Positions 44,055 to 58,076 of a stretch of DNA of 64,000 bases are shown one piece after another. The position numbers and the translations under genes were made by a program. The notes below the pieces were generated by a model that was not told the DNA's origin, did no database searches, and saw only the letters and a program-made list of their open reading frames with translations. How positions within the stretch are numbered: the stretch's first letter is position 1; every line of letters starts with the position of its first letter. The stretch is from Pseudomonas sp. L5B5 (GTDB lineage Bacteria; Pseudomonadota; Gammaproteobacteria; Pseudomonadales; Pseudomonadaceae): contig NZ_CP084742.1 in NCBI RefSeq assembly GCF_020520285.1, positions 5,877,501 through 5,941,500 of the forward strand. Direction: 5' to 3'.

Positions 44055-45035
44055 ATGACTGCCCATCGAATTGGTTTCCTGATTTGGCCCAGCACTAAGG
44101 CCTTGACGCTGGCGCTGGCCGAGGAGGCCTTGCGTGTCGCCCAGCGGGTTCATCCGGAAGTGGTCTACGAGTTGGCCTTTCTCCAGGCCGAGCCTGCGGC
44201 GCAAGGAACCTGGCAACTGCCGGGCGAGCCGTGGGCGGGCAAGCTGGAAGGTTGCCAGAAGCTCTTCCTGCTGGCTGATGAGCCTCCGGCACCGGTGGGT
44301 TCGGCGCTGGGTACGGCGCTCAAGCAACTGGTGCGTGCCGGCTGTGTGGTGGGCGGGTTGTCGGCCGGGGTCTACCCGCTGGCCCAGCTGGGGTTGCTGG
44401 ATGGCTACAGGGCCGCGGTGCACTGGCGCTGGCAGGACGATTTCGCCGAGCGTTTTCCCAAGGTCATCGCCACCAGTCATTTGTTCGACTGGGATCGTGA
44501 TCGCCTGACCGCTTGTGGCGGCATGGCGGTGCTGGACCTGTTGCTGGCGGTGCTGGCCCGGGATCACGGGGCGGAGCTGGCGGGTGCGGTATCCGAGGAG
44601 CTGGTGGTCGAGCGCATTCGCGAAGGTGGCGAGCGCCAGCGCATTCCGCTGCAGAATCGCCTGGGTTCCAGTCATCCGAAGCTGACCCAGGCGGTGTTGC
44701 TGATGGAGGCCAATATCGAGGAGCCGTTGACCACCGACGAGATCGCCCAGCATGTCTGTGTCTCGCGGCGCCAGCTGGAGCGAATCTTCAAGCAGTACCT
44801 GAATCGGGTGCCGAGCCAGTATTACCTGGAGTTGCGTCTGAACAAGGCGCGACAGATGCTGATGCAGACCAGCAAGTCGATCATCCAGATCGGTCTTTCC
44901 TGCGGCTTCTCCTCAGGTCCGCATTTCTCCAGTGCGTATCGCAATTTCTTTGGCGCCACTCCGCGCGAAGATCGCAATCAGCGGCGCAGCAGCAGCCCCT
45001 TCGAACTCTCCTCCGTGCCTGCCGAGCGCGGCTGA
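44055..45035 (+). CDS. argR: Arginine-responsive regulator, AraC/GATase-like
   Basis: 326 aa. The N-terminal domain is a DJ-1/class I amidotransferase-like fold (GFLIWPSTKALTLALAEEAL) and the C-terminal an AraC-type domain (TTDEIAQHVCVSRRQLERIFKQYLNRVPSQYY ... IGLSCGFSSGPHFSSAYRNFFG). This is the Pseudomonas ArgR, unrelated to E. coli ArgR. It activates aru and aot and represses biosynthesis when arginine is present. Last gene of the aot operon. ATG at 44055. Confidence 0.92.
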   Translation: MTAHRIGFLIWPSTKALTLALAEEALRVAQRVHPEVVYELAFLQAEPAAQGTWQLPGEPWAGKLEGCQKLFLLADEPPAPVGSALGTALKQLVRAGCVVGGLSAGVYPLAQLGLLDGYRAAVHWRWQDDFAERFPKVIATSHLFDWDRDRLTACGGMAVLDLLLAVLARDHGAELAGAVSEELVVERIREGGERQRIPLQNRLGSSHPKLTQAVLLMEANIEEPLTTDEIAQHVCVSRRQLERIFKQYLNRVPSQYYLELRLNKARQMLMQTSKSIIQIGLSCGFSSGPHFSSAYRNFFGATPREDRNQRRSSSPFELSSVPAERG

Positions 45036-45188
45036 TCAAGCCCTGTCCACAAGCTCGGTGCCTTGTAGCCGTTGCCGCAGGCTCTCTTTGGGAGGCGCCA
45101 GCGGCGTTGCTGGCCAGTCGGATAATTAGCCGGGCAAACCTGCCGCTCGGGCGCTGCGCAGTTTAAACTGCGCCTTTGCGACGCAATT

Positions 45189-46554
<1,366 letters not shown>

Positions 46555-46687
46555 TCCAGGCGGCGATATTCCTCGGCGCCGGCCCTTGTCGCTGGCGTCG
46601 AGCACTCATTCCTGTGCCGGGTTATCCCGGCATTTTTTTCCCTGAGTCGGACGGTTTCCGACCTGTTTTAGAGTAAGGAGTGACACC

Positions 46688-47707
46688 ATGCTGGTGATGC
46701 GCCCCGCGCAAATGGCCGATCTGGGCGAGGTACAGCGTCTGGCTGCAGACAGCCCGATTGGTGTCACCTCCTTGCCGGATGATGTGGATCGCCTGCGCGA
46801 CAAGATCGCCGCGAGCGAGACTTCGTTCGCCGCAGAGGTGAGTTTCAACGGCGAAGAGAGCTATTTCTTTGTGCTCGAGGACACCCAGAGCGGCAAGCTG
46901 GTGGGCTGTTCGGCCATCGTCGCTTCGGCGGGCTACTCCGAGCCGTTCTACAGCTTTCGCAACGAAACCTTTGTCCATGCTTCCCGCGAGCTGAAGATCC
47001 ACAACAAGATCCACGTCCTGTCCCAGTGCCACGACCTCACGGGCAACAGCCTGCTGACCAGTTTCTATGTGGTCCGGGACCTGGTGGGTACGCCCTGGGC
47101 CGAGCTCAACTCACGTGGGCGCCTGCTGTTCGTGGCCGGCCACCCGGAGCGTTTTGCCGACTCGGTGGTCACCGAGATCGTTGGCTACAGCGACGAAAAC
47201 GGCGACTCGCCGTTCTGGGATGCCATTGGGCGCAATTTCTTCGACCTCAACTATGCCGAGGCCGAACGCCTGTGCGGGCTCAAGAGCCGGACCTTCCTGG
47301 CCGAGTTGATGCCGCATTACCCGATCTACGTGCCGCTGCTGCCCGATGCTGCCCAGGAAGCCATGGGCCAGGTGCATCCCCGCGCGCAGATCACCTTCGA
47401 CATCCTGATGCGCGAAGGTTTCGAAACCGATCACTACATCGATATTTTCGACGGTGGCCCGACCCTGCATGCGCGAGTCTCGGGGATCCGTTCGATCGCC
47501 CAGAGTCGCGTGGTGCCGGTGAAGATCGGCGAGGTGGTCAAGGGGGGCGTTCGCCAGTACCTGGTCTCCAATGGTCAGTTGCAGGACTACCGTGCGGTGC
47601 TGCTGGAGCTGGACTACGCCCCGGGCAAGCCCGTGACCCTGGACCTGCAAGCAGCCGAGGCCCTGGGCGTCGGAGAGGGTGCCAGCGTGCGCCTGGTGGC
47701 GGTTTAA
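46688..47707 (+). CDS. aruF: Arginine N-succinyltransferase, alpha subunit
   Basis: 339 aa. GNAT-type acyltransferase related to AstA; opens the AST pathway by succinylating arginine or ornithine. Conserved block YSDENGDSPFWDAIGRNFFDLNYAEAERL. In Pseudomonas the enzyme is a heteromer of this and the next gene product. Strong AAGGAG before the ATG. Confidence 0.92.
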   Translation: MLVMRPAQMADLGEVQRLAADSPIGVTSLPDDVDRLRDKIAASETSFAAEVSFNGEESYFFVLEDTQSGKLVGCSAIVASAGYSEPFYSFRNETFVHASRELKIHNKIHVLSQCHDLTGNSLLTSFYVVRDLVGTPWAELNSRGRLLFVAGHPERFADSVVTEIVGYSDENGDSPFWDAIGRNFFDLNYAEAERLCGLKSRTFLAELMPHYPIYVPLLPDAAQEAMGQVHPRAQITFDILMREGFETDHYIDIFDGGPTLHARVSGIRSIAQSRVVPVKIGEVVKGGVRQYLVSNGQLQDYRAVLLELDYAPGKPVTLDLQAAEALGVGEGASVRLVAV

Positions 47708-47792
47708 CGGCGGCTTCCACCATCTGGAAGGCCTGTCTGCAAAGCAGCGAGTTTTGCGGGCGCCGTCAAAGGCGCCCGTCTGAGGAGATAGC

Positions 47793-50284
<2,492 letters not shown>

Positions 50285-50428
50285 TTCGAGAGGCCTTCAT
50301 GGTCTCTTCGCCGGCAAACCGGCACCTATGGAACCGTGTAGGTGACGGCTGGCCGGCGGACGAGCGCACTGCGTTCGCCATGTGTAGATACCGATGCCTA
50401 TAACAAACAGATTCGTGGAGCCTCGCTG

Positions 50429-51775
50429 ATGAAATCCTATGAAGTCAATTTTGACGGTCTAGTGGGGCCGACCCATAACTACGGCGGACTGTCCTACGGC
50501 AACGTTGCCTCCCAGAGCAACAGCCAGCAGGGCTCCAACCCCAGGGAAGCGGCGCTGCAAGGCCTGGCGAAAATGAAAGCGCTGATGGAAATGGGCTTTC
50601 AGCAAGGCGTGCTCGCCCCGCAAGAACGCCCGGACGTGGCCGCGCTGCGCAGCCTGGGTTTTGCCGGTAGCGACGCACAAGTCATTGCTCAGGCCGCCAG
50701 GCAGGCCATGCCATTGCTGGTGGCCAGTTGCTCGGCATCGAGCATGTGGGTGGCCAACGCCGCCACGGTCAGCCCGAGCGCCGACACTGCCGACGGCCGC
50801 GTGCATTTCACTGCCGCCAACCTCAACTGCAAGTACCACCGCAGCATCGAGCATCCGACCACCAGCCGCGTACTGGGGGCGATGTTCGCCGACCCGAAAC
50901 ACTTCGCCCACCACGCCGCGCTGCCTGCAGTCGCACAGTTCGGTGACGAAGGTGCGGCCAACCACACGCGTTTCTGTCATGACTACGGCCAGGCCGGTGT
51001 CGAGTTTTTCGTCTTCGGTCGCAGCGCCTTCGACAATCGTTATCCGGCGCCGCAGAAGTACCCGGCGCGCCAGACCCTGGAAGCGTCCCAGGCCGTGGCC
51101 CGGTTGCATGGCCTGAGCGAGGAGGGCGTGGTCTATGCCCAGCAGAACCCCTCGGTGATCGATCAGGGCGTGTTCCACAACGATGTGATCGCCGTGGGCA
51201 ATGGCGAGGTGCTGTTCTATCACGAGGACGCCTTCCTCGAGACCGAGAAAATGCTCGCCGAGCTGCAGGCCAAGCTGGGCAAGCGTGGCGGCCACTTCCA
51301 GTCGATCTGTGTGCCGCGTTCGCAGGTGACGGTCGAGGATGCGGTGCGTTCCTACCTGTTCAACAGCCAGCTGCTGTCTCGCGCCGACGGTTCCATGCTG
51401 CTGATCGTGCCAGATGAGTGCCGTGGCAACGAACGGGTCTGGCAGTACCTGCAAAGCCTCACCAGCTCCGGTGGGCTGATTCGCGAGGTGAAGGTCTTCG
51501 ATCTCAAGCAGAGCATGCAGAATGGTGGCGGTCCGGCGTGCCTGCGCTTGCGCGTCGCGCTCAATGAAACCGAGCTGGCGGCGGTCAACCCTGGGGTCAT
51601 CATGACCGCGCCGCTGTACGAGACCCTGACCCAATGGGTCGGCAAGCATTACCGCGACCGTCTCGGCGAAAGCGACCTGGCAGACCCGCAACTGCTGGTC
51701 GAATGCCGGACGGCACTGGATGAACTGACGCAAATCCTTAAACTGGGCGCGGTTTATCCCTTCCAGATCAATTGA
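50429..51775 (+). CDS. aruB: N-succinylarginine dihydrolase
   Basis: 448 aa. Hydrolyses succinylarginine to succinylornithine, CO2 and ammonia. Amidinotransferase-fold: N-terminal [21 protein letters not shown], catalytic Glu/His/Cys with the Cys in [12 protein letters not shown] near the C-terminus. ATG at 50429 after GGAG; the frame upstream to 50342 has none. Confidence 0.94.
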   Translation: MKSYEVNFDGLVGPTHNYGGLSYGNVASQSNSQQGSNPREAALQGLAKMKALMEMGFQQGVLAPQERPDVAALRSLGFAGSDAQVIAQAARQAMPLLVASCSASSMWVANAATVSPSADTADGRVHFTAANLNCKYHRSIEHPTTSRVLGAMFADPKHFAHHAALPAVAQFGDEGAANHTRFCHDYGQAGVEFFVFGRSAFDNRYPAPQKYPARQTLEASQAVARLHGLSEEGVVYAQQNPSVIDQGVFHNDVIAVGNGEVLFYHEDAFLETEKMLAELQAKLGKRGGHFQSICVPRSQVTVEDAVRSYLFNSQLLSRADGSMLLIVPDECRGNERVWQYLQSLTSSGGLIREVKVFDLKQSMQNGGGPACLRLRVALNETELAAVNPGVIMTAPLYETLTQWVGKHYRDRLGESDLADPQLLVECRTALDELTQILKLGAVYPFQIN

Positions 51776-51830
51776 ACGCGTGCGCCCGGCAATCCCGGGC
51801 GCGAGCTTCACACCCAACGAGAACTGAACC

Positions 51831-52118
51831 ATGAGCGATACCCTGCAGCTGATCCTTGAAGACACCGACGGCACCCAACTGGAAACCTCCTGCACCCGCT
51901 TCGCCGTGCTGTGGCAAGGCAAGGAAGTGTGGATTCAACAGGACGGCCGTGGCCAGTTGCTGATCGGCGTGGATGTGGAAGAAGACGACGCGGAATACGC
52001 CAGCCTGCTGCTGCGTCCATTGGCGACCAACCTGGTCAGCCTGCAACTGGAAATGGAACCGGCCGACGCCGGTGACGATGATCACGTGCACGGCCCTGAC
52101 TGCGGCCACGCTCATTAA
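51831..52118 (+). CDS. Small acidic protein with C-terminal His/Cys tail, aru operon
   Basis: 95 aa, acidic. It ends in [14 protein letters not shown], with four His and one Cys in 14 residues, a likely metal-binding tail. Homologues sit in the same place (between aruB and aruE) in other Pseudomonas, where no function is known. Stop at 52118, 13 bases before aruE. Confidence 0.85.
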   Translation: MSDTLQLILEDTDGTQLETSCTRFAVLWQGKEVWIQQDGRGQLLIGVDVEEDDAEYASLLLRPLATNLVSLQLEMEPADAGDDDHVHGPDCGHAH

Positions 52119-52131
52119 GGAAGCCAGCGCT

Positions 52132-53142
52132 ATGCTCGCCCTCGGCAAACTGCTTGAACTGACCCTCGCCGGCCGTGAACCGGCAGAGAAGACTCAACTG
52201 ACTGTCGACGGCGTGCGCATGCGCTGGTTGAGCGAGGGGGCGCTGGAAGTGCGCCCGCCCGAGGCTCGTGACAATGGGCTGGACCTGTTGCTGTCGGCGG
52301 GCATCCACGGCAACGAGACTGCTCCCATCGAGCTGCTCGACCGTCTGTTGCATGACATTGCCCGGGGCGACCTGAAACCCCGGGCGCGCATTCTGTTCCT
52401 GTTCGGCAACCCCGAGGCCATGCGCCGTGGCGAGCGCTTCGTCGAGCAGGACGTCAACCGCCTGTTCAATGGCCGGCATGAACTGAGCAGCGGTAGCGAG
52501 GCCCTGCGTGCCTGTGAGCTGGAGCGCCTGGCGGCGAGCTTCTTCAGCCTGCCGGGGCGCGAGCGCTTGCACTACGACCTGCACACGGCCATCCGTGGTT
52601 CGAAGATCGAGCAGTTCGCCCTGTATCCGTGGAAGGACGGGCGCGCCCATTCGCGCCGTGAACTGGGCCGCCTGCGGGCCTGTGGCATGGAGGCGGTGCT
52701 GTTGCAGAACAAGTCTTCCATCGTCTTCAGCGCCTACACCTACGATCAACTGGGGGCTGAGGCTTTCACCCTGGAACTGGGCAAGGCCCGGCCGTTCGGG
52801 CAGAACCAGGGGGTCAATGTCGAGCGCCTGGAAACCCGTCTCAAGCAACTGATCGAAGGCAGCGAGCCGCCTGCGGAGCAGGACAGCCTCGATGGGTTGA
52901 AACTGTTCAGCGTTGCGCGGGAAGTCATCAAGCACAGCGACAGCTTTCTGCTGCACTTGCCGGCCGACGTGGAGAACTTTTCCGAACTGGAGGTGGGGTA
53001 CCTGCTGGCCGAGGATATCGCCCAGACCCGTTGGATCATCGAGGAGAAGGGTGCGCGGATCATTTTCCCCAACCCCAAGGTCAAGAATGGCCTGCGTGCC
53101 GGGATCCTGATCGTGCCGGCCACGGCCGACGGCCTGAGCTGA
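52132..53142 (+). CDS. aruE: Succinylglutamate desuccinylase
   Basis: 336 aa zinc hydrolase (AstE) that releases succinate and glutamate in the last AST step. Zinc motif [14 protein letters not shown] (H-x-x-E) and [21 protein letters not shown] with the third His. ATG at 52132, with AAGGAAG upstream. A long perfect hairpin follows. Confidence 0.94.
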   Translation: MLALGKLLELTLAGREPAEKTQLTVDGVRMRWLSEGALEVRPPEARDNGLDLLLSAGIHGNETAPIELLDRLLHDIARGDLKPRARILFLFGNPEAMRRGERFVEQDVNRLFNGRHELSSGSEALRACELERLAASFFSLPGRERLHYDLHTAIRGSKIEQFALYPWKDGRAHSRRELGRLRACGMEAVLLQNKSSIVFSAYTYDQLGAEAFTLELGKARPFGQNQGVNVERLETRLKQLIEGSEPPAEQDSLDGLKLFSVAREVIKHSDSFLLHLPADVENFSELEVGYLLAEDIAQTRWIIEEKGARIIFPNPKVKNGLRAGILIVPATADGLS

Positions 53143-53154
53143 TATTGCGACCCG

Positions 53155-53188
53155 ACAGGGTTCCCTGCCTTGGCAGGGAACCCTGTTT
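53155..53188. terminator. Bidirectional terminator between aruE and ribH
   Basis: Fifteen-base perfect arms at 53155-53169 and 53172-53186 with TT loop and TTT after it. Lies between two convergent genes. Confidence 0.85.
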
Positions 53189-53194
53189 CACGGC

Positions 53195-53704
53195 CTAGAC
53201 CGCGACTGCGCGTTGTTCGTTACGACGCAGAGCGCGGGTCTTGTTCAGGGTATCGGCACAGGTGATCGCGGCTTCTCGACCCTTGAGCACGAAGTGTTCG
53301 AAGAAGAACTTCTGGTGTTCCTCGCCCGCATGGAAGTGGTGCGGGGTCAGCACCACTGAAAACACCGGTACTTCGGTTTCCAGCTGCACTTGCATCAAAC
53401 CGCTGATCACCGATTGGCCGACGAAGTCGTGGCGGTAGATACCGCCATCCACCACCAGGCCGGCAGCGACGATTCCGGTGTAGCGGCCGGATTTTGCCAG
53501 CAGTTTGGCTTGCAGTGGGATCTCGAACGCACCGCCGACTTCGAAGAAGTCGATATCGCTTTCCTGGTAACCCTGGGCAAGCATTTCGGTGATGAAGCCC
53601 AGGCGGCTCTGGTCGACGATTTCCTTGTGCCAGCAGGCCTGGATAAAGGCGACACGCTCGTTGGGATGGTGTTTGCTTTTGCTATCGATAGCAGAGAGTT
53701 GCAT
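53195..53704 (-). CDS. ribH: 6,7-dimethyl-8-ribityllumazine synthase (RibH, type II-like)
   Basis: 169 aa. Penultimate step of riboflavin synthesis. FIQACWHKEIVDQSRLGF, GGAFEIPLQAKLLAKSGRYTGIVAAGLVVDGGIYRHDFVGQSVI with the catalytic His are present. The N-terminal extension and GGIYRHDF (rather than GATPHFD) mark it as the second, RibH2-like type. It stands outside any rib operon and is preceded by an FMN riboswitch. ATG at 53704 with AGGAG; the frame runs further up to 53740 but no ribosome site precedes that. Confidence 0.9.
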   Translation of the reverse strand: MQLSAIDSKSKHHPNERVAFIQACWHKEIVDQSRLGFITEMLAQGYQESDIDFFEVGGAFEIPLQAKLLAKSGRYTGIVAAGLVVDGGIYRHDFVGQSVISGLMQVQLETEVPVFSVVLTPHHFHAGEEHQKFFFEHFVLKGREAAITCADTLNKTRALRRNEQRAVAV

Positions 53705-53712
53705 CTGTTCTG

Positions 53713-53736
53713 ACTCCTGTTTGTATGAAAAACAGG
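53713..53736 (-). promoter_or_regulatory. Hairpin sequestering the ribH ribosome-binding site
   Basis: On the minus strand CCTGTTT (complement of 53730-53736) pairs with AAACAGG (complement of 53716-53722). The second arm overlaps the AGGAG ribosome site of ribH (complement 53714-53718), so this is a good candidate for the riboswitch expression platform acting on translation. Confidence 0.6.
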
Positions 53737-53827
53737 GCATGCATGAATCGAATGGGATTCAAGGGTGCGCGCAGGACCCGCGTGGTTCTCCCACGACGGC
53801 CCGACAGCGGCCCTTCGGCGCTAATCC

Positions 53828-53992
53828 CGTTCTCTCTTCATCCGGACTATGACCGTCGGCCCCGGGATCACACCGGGTCTGCTGACCTTGGCATCACCGG
53901 CAGGCAGGCTGCAGATGGCGTCAAGCGCTCGCGGGCTATGCGCATTGCGCGCAATTACCGCCGGTGGGGAATTGCACCCCGCCCTGAGAACG
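53828..53992 (-). ncRNA. FMN riboswitch (RFN element)
   Basis: On the minus strand: closing stem CGTTCTC...GAGAACG, then the conserved GGGGTGCAATTCCCCACCGG, GGTAATTG, AGCCCGCGAGCG, TCAGCAGACCCGGT and GCCGACGGTCATAGTCCGG ATGAAGAGAG segments in the order of the RFN element. It binds FMN and controls the ribH gene downstream. Boundaries are from the outer stem. Confidence 0.92.
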
Positions 53993-54211
53993 TTTGCCCG
54001 TGGGTTCACCGCGGGCGGTGAATTTTTAACACAGTCCGCTCAGGAAAACATCGCACCTTTTGGTTCTTGAAGGATTTTTCCTGCTCGGGGTCAGTTTTTT
54101 CTAAAGTTGTTGCTTGATTATTCCGGGGCGAGGCGGCAGTAATTCACGTCCGAAAAGGAATTTACTGTCTTAACCGGGCCCGAAAGGGCCCAGCAGCCGA
54201 GGCCTGATGTG

Positions 54212-55216
54212 ATGAGCGTGATCGATCTTCGTAGTGACACCGTGACCCAGCCGACCCCGGGCATGCTCGATGCCATGGCCAACGCCCGCACCGGGGACGA
54301 TGTGTACGGCGAAGATCCGACGGTCAATCAGCTGGAGGCCGAGATGGCGCAGCGCCTGGGGTTCGCCGCGGCATTGTTCGTCCCTTCCGGCACCATGAGC
54401 AACCTCTTGGCACTGATGGCTCATTGTGGCCGAGGTGATGAGTACATCGTCGGGCAGCAAGCCCACACCTACAAATATGAAGGGGGCGGGGCGGCAGTAC
54501 TGGGTTCGATCCAGCCCCAGCCGCTAGAAGTCCAGGCCGATGGATCGCTGGACCTGGCCCAGGTGGCGGCAGCGATCAAACCCGATGATTTCCACTTCGC
54601 CCGCACCCGCCTGCTGGCCCTGGAAAACACCATGCAGGGCAAGGTCCTGCCGCTTTCCTACCTGGCCCAGGCACGCTCCTTCAGTCATGCGCAGGGCCTG
54701 GCCCTGCACCTGGATGGCGCGCGGTTGTACAACGCCGCCGTGCAGCTAGGGGTGGAGGCTCGGGTGATCACCGAACACTTCGACTCGGTGTCGGTGTGCC
54801 TGTCCAAGGGGTTGGGGGCGCCGGTGGGCTCGGTGTTGTGTGGTTCCGAGGAACTGATCGGCAAGGCCCGGCGCCTGCGCAAGATGGTCGGTGGCGGCAT
54901 GCGCCAGGCCGGTGGCTTGGCGGCGGCTGGCTTGTATGCCCTGGACCACCAGGTACAGCGCCTGGCGGACGATCACGCCAATGCCCGGTTGCTGGCCGAT
55001 GGCCTGCGCCAGGAGGGCTACAGCGTCGAGCCGGTGCAGACCAACATGGTCTACGTTCAACTGGGGGAGCAGGCCGAGGCGCTCAAGGCCTTCGCCGGCG
55101 AGCGGGGCGTACGCCTGAGCGCTGCGCCCAGGTTGCGCCTGGTGACCCACCTGGACGTCGATCGCGAGCAAATCGAGCAGGTGGTGAGCACTTTTGCCGA
55201 GTTTTCCCGTAAGTGA
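54212..55216 (+). CDS. ltaE: Low-specificity L-threonine aldolase
   Basis: 334 aa PLP enzyme cleaving L-threonine and related beta-hydroxy amino acids to glycine and aldehyde. [22 protein letters not shown] at the N-terminus, [11 protein letters not shown], and the PLP lysine in [19 protein letters not shown] at 54212, next to GTG at 54209. Confidence 0.92.
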   Translation: MSVIDLRSDTVTQPTPGMLDAMANARTGDDVYGEDPTVNQLEAEMAQRLGFAAALFVPSGTMSNLLALMAHCGRGDEYIVGQQAHTYKYEGGGAAVLGSIQPQPLEVQADGSLDLAQVAAAIKPDDFHFARTRLLALENTMQGKVLPLSYLAQARSFSHAQGLALHLDGARLYNAAVQLGVEARVITEHFDSVSVCLSKGLGAPVGSVLCGSEELIGKARRLRKMVGGGMRQAGGLAAAGLYALDHQVQRLADDHANARLLADGLRQEGYSVEPVQTNMVYVQLGEQAEALKAFAGERGVRLSAAPRLRLVTHLDVDREQIEQVVSTFAEFSRK

Positions 55217-55238
55217 CAGTGTTCTCCGTCCAATTGAC

Positions 55239-55257
55239 TGTTTGTATCGTACAAACA
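55239..55257. promoter_or_regulatory. Perfect palindrome upstream of alaS
   Basis: TGTTTGTA-TCG-TACAAACA, eight-base arms. Overlaps or adjoins the -35 position of the alaS promoter. The form is that of a TetR/LacI-type or similar dimer operator, but no regulator gene sits beside it. Confidence 0.55.
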
Positions 55258-55259
55258 CG

Positions 55260-55288
55260 CTGTACCAAGTGATTAACGCCGATATAAT
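55260..55288 (+). promoter_or_regulatory. alaS promoter
   Basis: -10 TATAAT at 55283-55288 with a poor -35 (CTGTAC) 17 bases before. It implies a leader of about 70 bases before the alaS start at 55363. The palindrome above lies at the -35 edge. Confidence 0.6.
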
Positions 55289-55362
55289 GCGGCCCTTTGC
55301 CGTCGTTTCGTCTGTTGACGTTGCGCACAGGCCTTTGGCCGCAGTCTCCGTGGAAGAACCTA

Positions 55363-57981
55363 ATGAAAAGCGCAGAAATCCGTGAAGCCTTCCTCCGCTT
55401 CTTCGAAGAGCAAGGCCACACCCGTGTAGCCTCCAGCTCCTTGATCCCTGGCAACGACCCAACCCTGCTGTTCACCAACGCGGGGATGAACCAGTTCAAG
55501 GACTGCTTCCTGGGCCAGGAAAAACGTGCCTACACCCGCGCGACCAGCAGCCAGAAATGCGTGCGCGCCGGTGGCAAGAACAGTGACCTGGAAAACGTCG
55601 GTTATACCGCTCGTCACCACACCTTCTTCGAAATGCTGGGTAACTTCAGCTTCGGTGATTACTTCAAGCACGACGCGATCACCTTCGCCTGGACCTTCCT
55701 GACCGGTGTTCTGAAACTGCCCAAGGAAAAACTCTGGGTCACTGTCTACGCCTCCGATGACGAAGCGTACGACATCTGGACCAAGGAAATCGGCGTGCCG
55801 GTCGAGCGCATGATCCGCATCGGCGACAACAAAGGTGCGCCGTATGCGTCCGACAACTTCTGGACCATGGGCGATACCGGCCCGTGCGGCCCTTGCACCG
55901 AGATTTTCTACGACCACGGCGACCATATCTGGGGCGGCCCACCGGGCTCGCCGGAAGAGGACGGCGACCGTTACATCGAGATCTGGAACAACGTGTTCAT
56001 GCAGTTCAACCGCACCGCCGATGGCGTGTTGCATCCGTTGCCAGCACCCTCGGTGGATACCGGCATGGGCCTGGAGCGGATCAGTGCGGTGATGCAGCAC
56101 GTCAACTCCAACTACGACATCGACCTCTTCAAGAATCTGCTGAAGGCTTCGGCTGAAGCGATCGGCTGCGAAAATGGCGATCAGTCGTCGCTCAAGGTGG
56201 TGTCCGACCACATTCGTTCGTGCGGTTTCCTGATCGCCGACGGCGTGCTCCCATCCAACGAGGGGCGTGGCTACGTGCTGCGCCGGATCATTCGCCGTGC
56301 CTGCCGTCATGGCAACAAGCTGGGCGCAACCGGCGCCTTCTTCTACAAGATCGTCGCGGCCCTGGTGGCCGAGATGGGCGAAGCTTTCCCTGAACTGAAA
56401 AAGCAGCAGAGCAATATCGAGCGCGTCCTCAAGGCTGAAGAAGAGCAGTTCTCCAAGACTCTGGAGCATGGCCTGAAGATTCTCGAGCAGGATCTGTCTG
56501 AGCTCAAGGGCACCGTGGTGCCGGGCGACGTGGTGTTCAAGCTCTACGACACCTACGGTTTCCCGATGGACCTGACTGCTGACATCGCCCGCGAGCGCGG
56601 CCTGACTGTCGATGAAGTCGGATTTGAGCGTGAGATGGAGGCCCAGCGTGTTCGTGCGCGTTCGGCCAGCTCCTTTGCTCTGGACTACAACACGCTGGTC
56701 AAGGTCGATGTGGCCACCGAGTTCACCGGTTACCACAGCACCAGCGGTTCGGCGAACGTCGTGGCTATTTATAAAGAAGGCCAGTCGGTCGACGTCTTGA
56801 ATGAAGGCGAAGAGGCTGTGATCGTTCTGAACCAGACGCCTTTCTACGCCGAATCCGGCGGTCAAGTCGGCGACTGCGGTTTCATTCAGGCCGGCAACAG
56901 CCGTTTTGACGTGCGTGATACCACCAAGACCGGCGGCGCATTCCTGCACCACGGCGTGCTGGCGTCGGGCAGCCTGATCGTTGGTGCGCCGGTGCAAACT
57001 CAGGTCGAAGCTGACGTGCGCCACGCCACTGCGCTGAACCATTCGGCGACGCACTTGCTGCACGCCGCGTTGCGTCAGGTGCTGGGCGAACACGTACAGC
57101 AGAAGGGCTCGCTGGTGGACAGCCAGCGCCTGCGCTTCGACTTCAGTCATTTCGAGGCGATCAAGCCTGAGCAGATCAAGGCACTGGAAGACATCGTCAA
57201 CGCCGAGATTCGCAAGAACACCCCGGTGGAAACCGAAGAGACCGATATCGATACCGCCAAGAAGAAGGGCGCCATGGCGCTGTTCGGTGAGAAGTACGGC
57301 GACAGCGTTCGCGTACTGAGCATGGGTGGCGATTTCTCCGTCGAGCTGTGTGGCGGTATCCACGCCAACCGTACCGGTGATATCGGCCTGCTGAAAATCA
57401 CCAGTGAAGGCGGCGTGGCTTCCGGTGTGCGGCGTATCGAGGCGGTCACCGGTGCTGCGGCCCTGGCCTACCTCAATGCTGGCGAAGAGCAACTCAAGGA
57501 AGCGGCGACCCTGGTCAAGGGCAGCCGTGACAACCTGATCGACAAGCTGTCGGCTGTGCTGGAACGCAACCGCCTGCTGGAGAAACAGCTCGAGCAGTTG
57601 CAGGCCAAGGCAGCGGCTGCAGCCGGCGACGACCTGTCTGGCCAGGCCCTGGAGGTCAAAGGGGTGAAAGTCCTGGCGGTGCGCCTTGATGGCCAGGACG
57701 GCAAGGCTCTGCTGGCACTGGTGGATCAGTTGAAAAACAAACTCGGTCGCGCAGTGATCCTGCTCGGCAGTGTCCATGAGGAAAAGGTCGTACTGGTTGC
57801 AGGCGTAACCAAGGACCTGACTGGCCAACTCAAAGCCGGTGATTTGATGAAGCAGGCCGCTGCGGCAGTGGGCGGGAAGGGCGGTGGTCGTCCAGACATG
57901 GCGCAGGGTGGTGGTGTCGACGCTGCTGCACTGGATGCCGCACTGGCCCTGACCGTACCGTTTGTCGAGCAGGGCATTTAA
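55363..57981 (+). CDS. alaS: Alanyl-tRNA synthetase
   Basis: 872 aa, full length. Catalytic core: [26 protein letters not shown]; editing domain: [12 protein letters not shown], and [18 protein letters not shown]-terminal DHHA1 domain ending [10 protein letters not shown]. Long frame upstream starts at 55297 but the GGAAG-preceded ATG at 55363 gives the standard N-terminus [14 protein letters not shown]. Confidence 0.97.
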   Translation: MKSAEIREAFLRFFEEQGHTRVASSSLIPGNDPTLLFTNAGMNQFKDCFLGQEKRAYTRATSSQKCVRAGGKNSDLENVGYTARHHTFFEMLGNFSFGDYFKHDAITFAWTFLTGVLKLPKEKLWVTVYASDDEAYDIWTKEIGVPVERMIRIGDNKGAPYASDNFWTMGDTGPCGPCTEIFYDHGDHIWGGPPGSPEEDGDRYIEIWNNVFMQFNRTADGVLHPLPAPSVDTGMGLERISAVMQHVNSNYDIDLFKNLLKASAEAIGCENGDQSSLKVVSDHIRSCGFLIADGVLPSNEGRGYVLRRIIRRACRHGNKLGATGAFFYKIVAALVAEMGEAFPELKKQQSNIERVLKAEEEQFSKTLEHGLKILEQDLSELKGTVVPGDVVFKLYDTYGFPMDLTADIARERGLTVDEVGFEREMEAQRVRARSASSFALDYNTLVKVDVATEFTGYHSTSGSANVVAIYKEGQSVDVLNEGEEAVIVLNQTPFYAESGGQVGDCGFIQAGNSRFDVRDTTKTGGAFLHHGVLASGSLIVGAPVQTQVEADVRHATALNHSATHLLHAALRQVLGEHVQQKGSLVDSQRLRFDFSHFEAIKPEQIKALEDIVNAEIRKNTPVETEETDIDTAKKKGAMALFGEKYGDSVRVLSMGGDFSVELCGGIHANRTGDIGLLKITSEGGVASGVRRIEAVTGAAALAYLNAGEEQLKEAATLVKGSRDNLIDKLSAVLERNRLLEKQLEQLQAKAAAAAGDDLSGQALEVKGVKVLAVRLDGQDGKALLALVDQLKNKLGRAVILLGSVHEEKVVLVAGVTKDLTGQLKAGDLMKQAAAAVGGKGGGRPDMAQGGGVDAAALDAALALTVPFVEQGI

Positions 57982-58076
57982 GGCGTCGAGCGGACTCGCC
58001 GTCTAGTGGCGGGTCCTTGCGCTGTGCAGTTTGATTGTTTAACGGGCGCCCCTTGACGGGCTGAGGCGGCTTAGAA

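Noticed and set aside
55360..57828. Long antisense open frame (822 codons) opposite alaS
   Set aside because: Lies wholly in the shadow of alaS; codon use and GC skew of the real gene produce it, and its translation has no domain.
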